A stretch of 64,000 nt of DNA from Vitellaria paradoxa (lineage: Eukaryota > Streptophyta > Magnoliopsida > Ericales > Sapotaceae). The notes below the pieces were generated by a model that did no database searches, had not been told where the DNA came from, and worked only from the letters and a program-made list of their open reading frames with translations. Of the stretch, positions 47,121 to 60,187 are shown in pieces. The stretch's first letter is position 1, and every line of letters begins with the position of its first letter. Where the stretch lies: positions 186,001 through 250,000 of the forward strand of contig CM034237.1 of assembly GCA_019916065.1 (NCBI GenBank). Direction: 5' to 3'. Position numbers and translations under genes: made by a program.

Positions 47121-49777
47121 CGTTGAAAATGAGAAAATTCAAATTGTTATATGAAAAAATATTTAGAGAACATAAAGTAAGCTAATAATTTCTCATAGAA
47201 TAGAATTTTAATAAGGAAAATGATTAAGTATTTACAAATTCACTTGAAAAGGATATACTAAATATAAAAATTCATTGGAGTAGGGTTAGCTAAATTGGTG
47301 AAACATCACTCTTACCATGGCAAAAATTAAGGTTTGAGTACCAAACCCCAATTCCAAATAAATGTATAAAAACAAAGTTATTAAATATGCTAAGTATAGA
47401 ATAATAGAACGTGTAATACTATTATTTCTATTTTTTCTCAGAGTTTCTTCCATAAATGAGGGATAAATTGTCTTGATTTTAACTTTAGTTGACGGCTCTA
47501 TATGTAACACATTTTAATGTGATTCGAACAGTGACAAATTTAACTTTTAGATTTTACATTTGTAATAAATAAAACAATGAAATCAATCTTGCATTTAGGA
47601 GTGAGCATCGATCGGTACAATTTGAAAATGTTAACTTTTGTAACCGAACCGATTATTTTCGAAAATCAGAAATAATATTCGAATCGACAAAAAAATATGC
47701 ACTAATCCAACGTTAACCAAACCAAGTTATATCGATTCGGTTATGGTCAATTCGGTTATATACACTTTTAAATTTAAATATATTTTTTTATAATTTAATT
47801 ATGGAAATAAGATAACAATTTTTTTGTAAGTGCTATTTGAGGCTTAGAATATATATTTAATATTATAATGATTTGTTAATTTTCTATAACCTTTGATATT
47901 TCAAAAGACAAAACATTGCTATGAGTGGATATATAGGTTAACTATATTATATATATATATATATTAAGTAAATTTAATTTAGTTAATTTTGTTTATTTCG
48001 TTTTAAAATTTTAAAATCATATCCAAAACAGATTACTGTTATTTTTATAGAAAATAACCAAACTGACCGTTGCTAAATAAATAACCTAACCAAACTTCTT
48101 AAATTTGATCAATATGGTTCAAAAATCAAATTTTAACCAAATTGTACACACCCTTACGCATTCTCAGACATTGAGCTAAGATGTCATAGAATACAAATTT
48201 GACGCAATTTTTGAGTAAAAAAAAATACAGAACTAAAGTGTATCGACGTAGCCAAATGCGTATCGAAGAAGAATAGGAATTATACGAAATGGAGTTAGCT
48301 AGCAAATAAAATGATTTTAGTGTGCAAATTTTAAATGGTGAACTTATTAAGAAAACTTTAGTATTAATTTTCTTTATTATTGAATTTTTTGATGTTTAAT
48401 TTTAGAAAAAAGTACTAGAAATACGGAGTATTGTGATACATAAAGGTTGAGAGTCTCATAATTTGCACAAGGACAATTACACACATTCGGTAGATTAGTA
48501 ACCTATAAAGTATGGTAGGTATTAGATTAGTTTGGTTTATCTAAGCTAAATCCCAAGTGACGGACAAGAGATTCATGATGTTCGCACATATTGGCCAAGG
48601 TTGATATGTACCAAGCCCAAAAGGGGCACAGGTTGGTAGTTTATAACTGCAGACCTGCCCAACAAAATACCCATCAGCTATATTTTGATTTTGTTTATAT
48701 ATATTTTATTTAGATCATTGATAATGATAACGTTCATATGATAAATGTTTAAGGATTAAAGGAAATTTGTTAGGGTATGAGATAATGAATTCACAAACTG
48801 TGTTCAGTAAACGTTATTAAAATGTAAATACATTGTGTTATTGATGAGATATTTCACATGTTATAGTCCAATTGGGAAAGATAAAGAAGTTTAAGGATAT
48901 TTAATAATAATACCATATGATGAAGTTGAGATAGTGAATGATGAAGTAATTGGGAAATAGAAAGGTTAAATAGATAAGATTGTTTACGATAATAATCCAG
49001 TTGGGGTAAATGATGAGATTAATGAAATGATTCCTATACATGTTTGGGTGTATATTCTTAATAAATTAAATTAGGTTATTTATTGAGTATGGTATAGGTT
49101 GGTTAAATTGAAGGAAAAATTAAGCTAAATCCTAAATCCACATAGATGAAACTATCATTATGGATGATAAGGAAAATCGGCTTAAATTATGTAAAGAATA
49201 GTAAATGAGATTACAGGATAAATAATTCAACTAATTTTGAGGTTAGAATGTTGTGTCTAGTTAGTTTTGCCATGACGGGGTGTTAAGTTCATGAAAAATA
49301 ATTAAAGAGAAAATATGTTTAGGTTTGTAATTGGATTAAATGCTAATAACATCTAAGAGACCTATGTAACGTGATTTGGATGATCTTGGCTGATGGATTA
49401 ATCAACTGTTTGGAGTGGTCATTAGATAATCAATAATAATATAAGTATATGACAAAAAAATGGGAGTTAATGATGACAATAATGGTAATGCGTTGAACAT
49501 ATTATCATTAAGTGTCAGTATAATTGGATTATTTGTTATGAATAGGACGTATAATTATGATATATAATAGTATGATAGTATATGATGCATACTTGTATGT
49601 TAAAGTAGGCACACGTGATATAATGCTTACTCCCCTACAGACTATATTGCAAGTTTGAAGGTAATGTAGCATGATGGACCAATTGGTTGGAAAATGTAGT
49701 CTCATCTCATTAACTTAGGAAAAGTCATAAAATCATGAAAAAATAATTATGATTTTGTTAATTTAAGTAAATGATTT
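47121..49777. other. Gene-free spacer
   Basis: No gene recognised. AT-rich, with a TA tract at about 47948-47964 and a GC-slightly-richer part at 48420-48670. The AT-skewed plain sequence 48700-49700 lacks any open frame of note. The minus-strand frame at 47286-47510 has no recognisable features. Confidence 0.4.
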
Positions 49778-51859
49778 TAAATCTGAAATTTGTATATACC
49801 AAAAAAAAAAAAGTAACTTATAAAAGTACTACATTTTGAAGTTCTTAAAATTATAAATTAACTTTATTAGCTTCTAATATAAAAATTTCTAAGAGTCATG
49901 ATATAATAAAATTTGAGAAATATTAATAAAAAATTTTAAAATTATCTATAAATTTGACTTTTTAATTTTTAATTTTTTTTTACATATCCATTACAAATTT
50001 ATGAATTATGGGACTTAGAAGAATAATTACCGTATTGGTCAAAGGATCAACAATTACATTTACTTAAAAATATTATAATTACATTTTAAATGAAACAATC
50101 AAATAAATTTTGATATGCATATTGTTTTTTAATTAAGAAAAAAATGTTTGGTTAGCACGTTTGAATCTCAAAGACATAATAGTAATATTATATATACACA
50201 ATATAATATAATATATCAATCAAGTAGCCAATAGGCACCAAGCATTAGGCAGTGAGTTTTATACAAAAAAATTTTCAAATTTGTCTCAAATCTTTCAAGT
50301 AATTAGTTAGAGTTAATTGCCTTTATACTTATTGTATGAAACGTGAAAATCACTAATATCCATTAAAGTTGAAAAACTTTAACTTTGTAAGAGAATTTTT
50401 TTAATAAGATAATTAGGGTTAGTTAACTTTATATTCCCTGTAATAAAGTTAAAAACTACTAATATTTTTTGAACTTTAGAAACATATCTTTACACCATTT
50501 ACACTTCATATTAATGTGAAAATGTTAAGAAAATATATCAAAAATAATAGTTTTGACTCTTAGTAACTCCAAAAAAAAAATGTTTTTATACCTTACATAC
50601 AGTGAAACCTCAATTAAATAATGTTTTTGGCTAATCTTGATTGGAGACCAATATGGTAAATTAATTATTTGCTAAATTTATAATATAAAACATTTAAAAT
50701 AAACACATAAGTCCCATTAGATATATAAATTACTAATCTCCTCATATATCAAAAGTATATATACATGACTCAGTTTGGAGGCGTTTGCAAGATATGACTC
50801 CAATGTTCTGGTGTAGTGTTCTCATATTGCAAGAGAAAATTATGCAGTGTAATTGTTCCTTAGAGTGCATTTTTGCGTGAGACAGGCTTTAGTACAAAAT
50901 TGTTGTCTTCAATTTTATCTTATTTGTCATTTTCCATGAATTAATGTAGAAATTAATAGATTATTAATTTATCGATTAAATAATATCTCAATTAATTGAT
51001 AAATTTTTATGGTCCCAAAAGTGTTAATTTATAGAGATTTAACTGCTATTTATATTCTCTGTACTTACATCTCCTAAGATTATTTGATTTTCAATGATTA
51101 TTTTTGTCACGCCCCGGATTTTCATAACCGAATGCCCAGGGGTGACTTGGAATTTATTTGTTGGGTATAAAAATAAGATGATAATAACACGCTGTCACAC
51201 TCCAAAATTTTCCTCCAAACTGGGGTTAACCCGCAAGAAAAATTTAAGATATTCAAAATCCCTTGTTTATCCTAAACAATATTTATAAGTCATTGGACTG
51301 AATCATTTGATGAGATTTCAACTTCAGGGCACAAAATAAAAATAGAGAAAAATATTATAGAGCCATCTAAGTGTCCCAACCACGCGATTAACATTACATA
51401 CCAAATAAAAGTAAATTAGGTCTAAACTTAATAATTACAATCATCCAACAATTATTATTACAGACCACAAGAATAAAGTCTTACAACTCTGTGCAGGAAA
51501 GAAAAAAAATAGATAACTCTTCTGATGGAATATTTAAGAGAAATTAATCTCTTTCCAGCTCATCTTCAGTATCCCTGTACTTAATAGCCTGAAAAAAATA
51601 TTCCCACAAGGGGTGAGCTACTAAAGCCCAGTAATCAGAATCTCCTAGGTGCCTATATGTAGTGGTTGTAATGCTACACTGTATTAAGTGACCCATTACA
51701 GTGAATGTGATTAGGTGGCATACTGTTTATGCAACAATTAATTCAATAGATCCTAACTGAATAATGTAAATTATACTTACAACGGTTAGATAAAACCATC
51801 ACCGTAACTACTATTTTTCTTACATGTAAAAGTAGTTAAATATTGATGTGTGTACCACA

Positions 51860-51962
51860 ATGAAGTCTGTGTCGCAGTGGTAGGGATCTCAAATTCAGAT
51901 CTTCAAGGTCTCGGGATCAAACCCCGTAGCGATGCAAGTTTCATATATATATATATATATAT
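51860..51962 (+). mobile_element. SINE-like sequence nested in the LTR insertion
   Basis: TGTCGCAGTGG (51870-51880) resembles a pol III A box and GGGATCAAACCCC (51913-51925) a mutated B box, followed by a TA-repeat tail at 51943-51962. No target-site duplication was resolved, so the boundaries are approximate. Confidence 0.45.
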
Positions 51963-52683
51963 TTATAAAATATTTATCAAGAGAATTAAATATAATTAAA
52001 TAATTCCAACACATCATTCATACATAAACAAGAGATGTTGCTAGTCACAATAAAATTTGGTAAATGAGTTTAATCTAAATCCTCCTAGGATAATCATACT
52101 TCTATCCTCCTCTACCCCCAGCCTTGGGAACTAGTGACTTTACGGGCTTAGCATCCAATGCATACCGACGGTGTCACCTACCAAAACCTTAGCCGTTGCG
52201 ACCGACTACCTGACTGGCCAGGTCAGAAGGGAGCATCTCCCAAATAAAATGCATGTTCCCATCTTCGTCTAAAAGACGATTTCTACCCACCCATCACCCC
52301 ATTGCCAAAAATAACTTTAGCACCGAGTGCCTTAATTTCTTCTTACCTTTTTACATTCCCAAGGGTACCTTGTATGGAAATAAGACATTTTTAATAACAA
52401 CCGGCAATATTCCCGGGCGATGAATCAAAAGTGGATTATTTAGTCACATGCAGTATATTTTTAAGTACTTTATCTAAATCCATAATTTAATAATAATTCT
52501 CAATAAATCAAAGACTTAACATAGTCACCAATATCATTATCACAAAGGTAAGTATTACACGTAAATTAACAAGTAGCAACAAAAAATTTAAAATTCAAAT
52601 TTGTATTTTAGTTAATTGTTTTGACAAGTGGGCCGTACCAGCTTTGATAAGAATAAAATTATTTCTAATGGTATATTAATTAA

Positions 52684-52790
52684 GCCGAGGTTGGTAGCTT
52701 AGTGGGCGGGCGACCCTAATTGTGATTTGAAGTCGCAAGTTCGAACCTCATTAGCTGCGATCTCGGTTTTTGCTTCTTTTATTTTTTTAT
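52684..52790 (+). mobile_element. tRNA-derived SINE-like sequence nested in the LTR insertion
   Basis: A perfect A-box match (TAGCTTAGTGG, 52695-52705) and a B-box match (AGTTCGAACC, 52738-52747) are followed by a short body and a T-rich tail. The sequence is unlike the other SINEs of the window. A decayed tRNA-like gene is the alternative, but the acceptor stem and anticodon arm cannot be folded convincingly. Confidence 0.55.
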
Positions 52791-54835
52791 TTTATTATTT
52801 TATGGAATATAAAGATAATAAATAACTCTTTGGACTTATATTTAATTTTAGAAAAAATTTGATAAGTATAGTACATCACATGAATAATTAAGTCAAAGTG
52901 AGATTACAAAACTAATAAATTCTATCCTTTAGATTTGGTAGGAGAATAATATTATTCAAAATAATTTGAATAAATTTCCACTCATCATCTTATTTATAAC
53001 CAAACCCTTATCATAGGTTTTCGGCTTCAAGATATCCATAAATGTCCACAGAATTCCAATGTTTAGGAATGTATTAAATAAGTTTCATCAAATTCACTAA
53101 TCATAAAAATATAGTTATATAACTTGTTAGGTTGACAAAATAATGCCTAAAAGAATCAATTCAATTAAGGAAGACCAAATGAGAAAAGAACAAGTCCATT
53201 GTTTCTTTTGGACATTTTATCAAATACTTAGCATTTTAGTTTGAATAAGTCATCCAACTATCCATGATGAAACTGATTATCTAAGTCAATTATCCTAAAT
53301 ATTAGAGTGTCAAATAATACATAATATCCAGTTTAAAATAATTTCATATCAATAGAAATTATTAACATGACAATAACTAACAGAAGGTAATTGAAAATTT
53401 AAATAAATCTTTAAACATAATATTCAAAAAAAAATCCAAACAAGCATCAATTAAAGACTAAGCAAAAATAGCAGCTTGAAAGAAAATTCAGATAAAATAG
53501 AGCAGAATTCCAATATCTATAAACTTTATATCTGTAGAAACTAGACTTCAAGACCTACAACTTTCATGTTTTACACTTTTTAAAATTATAAGGTCTAAAG
53601 GTACAAAAACAGTCTTGAATTCAGTTTGTTCAGAAAATACAATTTTACACGTGCTCAGTATTTTGGACATAACTTTTGACTCACAAATCGGATTGATGCA
53701 ATTCTTTTTTGGTTGGAAAGAAAATTGAAAGGGCTACAACTTTTATGTTTTAGCCGAAGCCTAATTTCACCGTTTTAGGGGTCAGAAGCACATTAGAAGT
53801 TATAAATAAAGAGCTGTCAGCATACTAAGTTACATCAGTCAAAATTTTGGCTTCCCTACCCCCAATATACGGGTATTTATTTTTATCACAATCAAGTTTC
53901 ATACTTTAAACCAGAAAAGGCATCAAATATATTTTAGGAGGCTCGTCATCCTACCTCAATGAAGATATTAATGACTAATTCTGAGAAGGAAAAATGAGTT
54001 GAGTTTTGAACACCACCCAATTGAAAAGTTCCAAGCCTTTCTTCTTCCTCCAAGCAACACCAAATCTCCAACCACACTAAAATAATGTTTTATTTTTTTT
54101 TTCTCTTATTTTCTTCTCTTTGAAGACACACAAATTTATAGGGAGTGTAGAGAAAATGTTGGTAGAGAAAAACAAGCTCCACTACCTAGACTTGAAAACC
54201 ACTAAAGTAGCATTATGTATTACGTAGTATAATCCAAATAATCTAGCTTAGCCTTTTTGACTATCTAACCACATAATTTAAGATAGGTGTTGGAGGATGG
54301 ATGAAGATGGGTGGCATGATCCGGGATCATGCTAGCTTTTTGACAAATTAAACAAAATACTTTAAATCATGCTAGCTAATTTATTTGGAAGAATGCTTTA
54401 AGGTCATCAATGTAGGGTCTTCTTTTTTGACTAATTAGCCAAATAATTTGTAAGATTGTGAGAGATACATGGAAGAAATGATGGATGGAAATAAAGTTTG
54501 CCGGGAAATAATTTAGAGCTACTATTCATGAGTCAACTCAGTGAGTGATAAAGTGAGTTGAAGTGAGTTGAGGTGAGTCAAAGAAAAGGGTTGACCCATG
54601 GGTTAATGGGCTTGGTTTGAACCAAATAGGTAATTGGGCTAGGAAGTGTTTGGATAAAAATTTTAGAAATTCTACATTAAACTCCCACATAGGGTGAAAT
54701 TCAATCCGAAAATCTTTCCAACTAATTTTATTATTCCAAAAATTTTCAAACCCTCAATTTTCTAGATTTTTACTATAACAAATATCACCACCAAACTTAA
54801 GCAAATTAATTAAGAAAAAAATTCAGGTTATTACA
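52791..54835. other. Rest of the solo-LTR-like insertion
   Basis: Non-coding. Carries two copies of a CTACAACTTTYATGTTTTA motif (about 53560 and 53730) about 165 bp apart. A region near 54480-54640 repeats GTGAGTTGA-type words. Confidence 0.5.
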
Positions 54836-55386
54836 ATTTTTGTTTTTTCAGTTGCAAATTTTGTACCATCTATGACTTCACTTTAGTTTTAAGTACAAAT
54901 GGTATAAATGTAAGTTTTTTTTTCTTTTTTTCTTTTCAGTTAAAGGGTTGTTAGTAATTTTTACCTTTAGTATAAAAGGGGCATATAGACAATTTACCTC
55001 AAAAAATTATATAAAAACTGCTTGTCGAAAAAGTTACAAATGAGTTTAAAAAAATCTAAATTTTAAAATCATTTTATAGCTTTTCATATTTGTAAATATT
55101 TTTCCCTAAATTCTTTTTATAAAAAGATGCAAACATTAAGTCTAAGAGCTACTAAAATAAAAAGAAAATCAAATTATAATTAAAAATACAATATCAAACG
55201 AAAAAAACAAGTTAGAAAAAATTAGCTTTTGATTTTTTGTCCAAACTAAGCATAAAAATTAAAAATAATACATAATCAATTATGATGACATTTTCTATAC
55301 GTGTATAACTGAGTGACTGCAAAATACGAAACAATAAACCCAACGCAACACAACCAACAAGTACTAAAAATATATTAATGTTTTGA

Positions 55387-55391
<5 letters not shown>

Positions 55392-55418
<27 letters not shown>
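55392..55418. repeat. TA microsatellite
   Basis: A run of about 13 AT units near the right side of block B. The second copy of block B enters the same tract at the window's last bases. Confidence 0.9.
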
Positions 55419-55440
55419 CATTTCACATAATTAACATTGA

Positions 55441-56186
55441 TATAATATCCTTAGGACATGTTTGGTAAGAGGTAAAGATTTTGAATGTAAAAGGTTATGG
55501 GAGTTATTGTTACCTTAATAATGGTTATTGGGGTAATAAGTTTATGATATTTATATTTGGAGTAAAAAAATGAATATTACCCGGTAATAATTATATTATG
55601 TTTAGAATGTTAAAAATTTTAAAGAGGTCAAAATTAATTTGCTTGGAATGAGAGTAAATTTAGGAAGGGATAAAAGTTAATTTTAATTTTTGTAAACTAT
55701 TATAATTAAATAAATCATTAAAATAATTTTTATTTTAATAATATTTAATTTTTATAAATATATATATTACTAAAACATATAATTTTAAATAAAAATATTA
55801 ATTATAAAAATAATTTTATCCTAGATTAATATTTCAATAGTAATTAATTTTAATATTGAATTATTATTTGTTAAAAATTATTTTTATAATGATAAATAAT
55901 TTAATAAAACCACTAATTTTTGTTTGTTTAAATAAATTATTAATTTTAATAATATATATTGATACAATACATAATCTTGTAAATTATTATTTATGATGTA
56001 AAATTTTTATTCATTAAAATATTTTAATAAATAAATCATTTTAATTAGTCGCTATTATTTATTAAAAATTATTTTAATTCAATAAAATAAATAATTTGAT
56101 CATAAATTAATATTTCAATAGTATTAATTTAATAAAATAAAATAAATAATTTTAATAATAAATTATTATTTATTAGATATTATTTT
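55441..56186. other. AT-rich spacer between blocks B and A'
   Basis: No gene. Almost pure A/T sequence of the kind that also precedes the TIR-element copies (repeated TTTAATAAAATAATTTA-like words), beginning with a GGACATGTTTGGTAAGAGG motif near 55453 that resembles a TIR. Confidence 0.4.
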
Positions 56187-56998
56187 GATAAAATAATTAT
56201 TAATTAATTAATTTTAGTTTGATTAAATAAATTGTTTTATAACATTTATTATAATTATTTATAGTAGAATGTTATTTAAAATATTATAGGGGTGTAAACG
56301 AATATTTTATGGGATAATGAAAAAAAGATAAATTTTTTCATTATTTCACGTTACCCATCTCCTCCGTAGGTAACAATTTACCCTCATATGTCTTCCAAAT
56401 TAATATAATAGAGATCAAAAATTACCTTAGTAAATTTTATTCGCTGTTGTCCCCAAAATAAATATGTTCTTAGTAGAGGAATTGTAAATTGTTATACATG
56501 CACATGTGAAAAATACTCAAAAAATTGAATTTAAAATTTATCTTTTATTTTTTTAGGAGTTCTAAAAATAAAAATTTATAATATGATACCTGAAAAGTTA
56601 TTTTCGCCAAGACATAACCCTGCGAGTGAACTGCAGTTGCCAAGTTCTCTTGGAACTCGTCCCGTCAATTTATTGCGAATTAAACTGAGAATTTGAAGCT
56701 GTTGAAGCTTCGACCACATATCCCCTGGCAAAGCACCTGCTAAATTATTTTAGTATTTAAAGCATAAAGACTCAACAATATTTTACTATTTTTCATCAAA
56801 TATATTAATATGAATTCATTTTTACAACCGAAATATTTTTCACCCTTGAATTATGAAAAAAAATCATAATTATTTCATATGAAACGTGTCAATAATAAAG
56901 ATTGAGATTAATTATACTAACGTTGAGGGATTGAGTAAGGGAGGCCCATCAATTTAAATAAAAACAAAAAAAGCAATAATGTAAAGCCCCCGGTATTC

Positions 56999-57031
<33 letters not shown>

Positions 57032-57713
57032 CCCTTCTTCTCCATTGCAAAAGCAGGGATGATATCCTTACATTCAGTAGCAAAAACCCAACTTTTAATT
57101 TGCTATAGTTTTTTAACCTTTTCTTAAGTGATTAAAATTATTCTCCTATATTTTAAAATCTTTTTTAAATGATAAAGGACAAATATGTTAAATAAACAGA
57201 GAATTAAAATGTTAAATAGTAAAAAATTAACTTTTTTGTTTTTAAATACAAAAACTAATAATTATAATAATAAAAATAAACATACCCCTCGAAAAAATTA
57301 TACCAAGTACATAAAAAAACTTAACACACGTTATACCATCAACTTTTTATAAGTTTCTCTAATTTTTCTTTTAATTTTTACAAATTTTTGCTAAATACAT
57401 AATTTTTGCCAAAAATATCACATATTAAAACTAGAAAAATAATTATAAAAAAATTTAATTTTTAGATTTACCAACCCCACTCATAATAGTCCTTGCATGG
57501 AAGAGAGGTGTTCATCCTTTAAATGAAATATAGGTAAATTATATATAGATCCCTTAAACTTTTGTATAAATATATATAGACTCTTTTAACTTTTGAAATT
57601 TATAATTATCCTCTTATTTTAAAATGTTACTAACTTCCGATCCCCTATCATTACTATTTTATTAATATTTTAATTAAAATAATAACGTCAGCTAAAATAT
57701 TTTTCTAATAATG
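56187..57713. repeat. Segmental duplication block A, right copy
   Basis: Aligns with 1-1733, including a copy of the two-LRR exon at 56590-56736. Compared with the left copy it lacks about 250 bases near 57000, where a long pyrimidine tract stands instead. Homology ends at about 57713, and no exon-1-like sequence follows at the expected 2.4-kb distance or anywhere to the right edge. Confidence 0.88.
56590..56736 (-). CDS. Orphan two-LRR exon of an LRR receptor-like kinase
   Basis: A 147-base exon without stops, with the same acceptor (CAG|GTGCTTTG) and donor (TTTTCAG|GTATC) and the same phase-1 boundaries as exon 2 at 391-537. It encodes two LRRs with motifs NKLTGRVPRELGNCSSL and LGENNFSG. 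No exon 1 follows to its right within the window. Its phase fits the pseudogene exon starting at 43726, so it may once have been exon 2 of that gene, which would put about 13 kb of transposon-filled intron between them. If so, it is part of a dead gene. I cannot tell whether it is still transcribed. Confidence 0.65.
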
Positions 57714-60187
57714 AAGCCATACTCTTATTATTTTCTTTAATATTATAATCCTTTATTATTTAATGTTTCCATCTTCCTTGAAACGTAAGAATCCATCCAC
57801 ACCTTTCTATTTTTTTTTTTTTTTTTTAAGTATAAAACTAAGACAAACACTTTAGTCAATATCGAAGGTATAAGAAGAATTAAATTAGAAAACTTTTAAA
57901 CTACAAAAGACGCTTCTAAAGCTATTTCAATCTTAGACGAATAAGGACTGAATTCTTCCAAATATAACTTTCAATATGTAAATTAATTTAAATTCTATTG
58001 GGCTCACGATACAATAAGAAAAAAAATCAAATCCTAAGTGACTTCAATCCTAGACAAATAATGACTAGGTTCTCATAAATAAAACTTTTAAATAAATAAA
58101 TTAATCTAAATTCTCTTAGGATTATAACACAATAAAAAAAATAAATATAATTCAAATTCTATTAAATTCTATAATCATAAATCCAACTATTTAAATTATT
58201 AAAATCTTATTTAGTCAAAAAAATTGCGAATACATGAATTCAATATTAACAAACAATTTGTTTATATTTTATTATATAAAAAATAAAAAGAAAATAACTT
58301 CTCTTGTTAATTTTATAGAAAATATCAACCACCAAATCATTTATTTGAGTGGGTTTCACACGGACTTTACACGTTCAAATGGTATAGATACATTGGCTGC
58401 AATTAGGTAACTAATGCTAGCATTCCTCTATTTTTACCCAACATAATATTGGCGCCGAATTCATTTTCTTTCGTTGGCCACATCAGCTGGTTAAAAAAAA
58501 AAGGCATTCAGTATTCGCTTGCTCTAAATATTTTTTTACAAAAATAAGGAATAATGTTATTCAATAAAAAATATTATTTTATTATTTTTTATTAAAATGA
58601 TGCGATTTCATTTTGGGTCTATTACTTAGACAAAAGAACCCACTAAATAATATTTTTTATTACAAAAATGGCATTTTCACATATTTTTTATTAGCACCTT
58701 TTTTATAAAAAAAATCTGGTGGAAAATATTTTCCAAAAATGTATAACTTAGTATCTGCTATTTGTTTTACCTAAAAAGTTAAAGATAAAGAGTATTGTTA
58801 TTCAAATATATATATATATTGAAGAGAATTTAAAAAATAGATGAAAGAAAAAAATCTGGTTATTCTGTGAATAACTTGAAATCATATCATATGGAAGTTG
58901 AACTATATTCAAACTCTAATTTCCAAAAAAAAAAAAAAAAAAATGATTAGAGAGTATCATATGGAAGTTGAATCATAATCAAGCTTTAATTTTTAAATAG
59001 ATTGTTTGATAGTAACCAAATTTGGAAATCGTTTTCCAGTATTTCTCTGAAGTTCAATAATAATTTTGTTTTATAAATTTTATAAAGTTTTCCAAGCAAA
59101 CTAAACGATATATGATAATGTTTTACTCTTCAATAATTATATTTTCTTTTGTTTATATTCTACAAATAAAAAAAAATGTCGCGGTATCTTGAAATATTAT
59201 CTTTTTTTTTTTAGCATCACCACACCAATAAAATTGGTTAAACTTTTTCCTTCCCAGTCTGTTTTGGCTGAAATATGTGTTGTCATTTTTAAAGATTTCA
59301 AGTGAAGATTTTTTTACGAGGAATTCAGTAACTTTATGTTTTCATGAAGTGTAAAATGGATTAGAACCTTAATAAACTCAAGCGTTTGAGGACGGAATTA
59401 TCCTATAGCAAAAATTGTAAATTAATATGTACATATAATATGTTTATATATAATATTGGTATATTTATGGAGATATATTTTTTCAAACATGACCACCCTA
59501 ACTGTATTTACTTTTGGTCAATAATAAGACATGGAACTTGATTTCACCCCATTAATAAAATATGAGATTTGATTTTTGAGTTAGGCCATTAATAAATTAT
59601 GGGACTTTTGAGTTGGGCCATTAGTAGTCTAATTTAGTTAATTGAATAATTTTTAAGGGAGTTTATGAACGGGCTTCATACATTTGCTTGATTTTTTAAA
59701 CTCATGACCTATGATTATATTTTTAAGATTGGGGAAGAAATATTAAAATTTATAAGAGTAGTTGGCTCTCCTCTATTAAATTATTGGTTCCGTACCTACA
59801 AATGTTATTACAAACTTTGAAACAAATTATGGGTTGTATACGGGGAAGTAGTAGTAGGTTATGCTCAAATTTGATTGAAATTCTTACAAAAGTTTGAAAT
59901 GTGTTTAAAACTTATTTAACTTGTTAAGTTTTCAAGATAATTTCAAATAAATATTAATTAAACTGAGATTGAATCTCGATAATTTTTTAATAATCTGAGT
60001 TTATTAGGTTGTGAGTTATATATCAAGTTCAAGTCGTGAATTTATTTCAAGCTCAAAACATAAATGAATAGAAATTATGTTTAAATTGATTTGATTTCAT
60101 AAATATAAACAAATCGAACTTATTTGATTTGTTTAACTTCCAAGGATAAACAAATATATGCTAAGCATTTTATTTGATTTGTTTATA
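57714..60187. other. Gene-free AT-rich spacer
   Basis: No gene recognised. Two related segments at about 57900-57990 and 58020-58110 (AATCCTAGACAAATAATGACT-type words) form a short direct repeat of about 120 bp. An imperfect repeat around ATCATATGGAAGTTGAA occurs at about 58886 and 58958. Confidence 0.4.

Larger units (their letters stand above)
51105..54835. mobile_element. Solo-LTR-like insertion, 3.7 kb, TGTCACGCCCC...TTATTACA
   Basis: A 3,731-bp insertion starting TGTCACGCCCCGGATTTTC and ending AGGTTATTACA, with ATTTT duplicated outside (51100-51104 and 54836-54840). The paralogous site near 63440 reads GATTATTTTTATTTTTTCAG without it, so this is a clean insertion. There is no internal polyprotein, no second terminus and no primer-binding site. 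Its own landmarks (GGGGTGAGCTACTAAAGCCCAG near 51610; repeated CTACAACTTTYATGTTTTA near 53560 and 53730) are of the kind found in long LTRs of plant Ty3/gypsy chromoviruses of the Tekay/Del type. Solo LTR formed by recombination is the simplest reading. Two SINE-like pieces are nested inside. Confidence 0.75.
49778..55440. repeat. Segmental duplication block B, left copy (interrupted)
   Basis: 49778-51104 and 54836-55395 together align with 62178-64000 in the same orientation at high identity. The gap between the two halves is the LTR insertion at 51105-54835. Another difference is about 65 extra bases at 50165-50232. Non-coding. Block A' follows about 0.8 kb to the right. Confidence 0.9.

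Noticed and set aside
52684..52790. tRNA gene
   Set aside because: A and B boxes are good but a full cloverleaf cannot be drawn. A SINE head is more likely.
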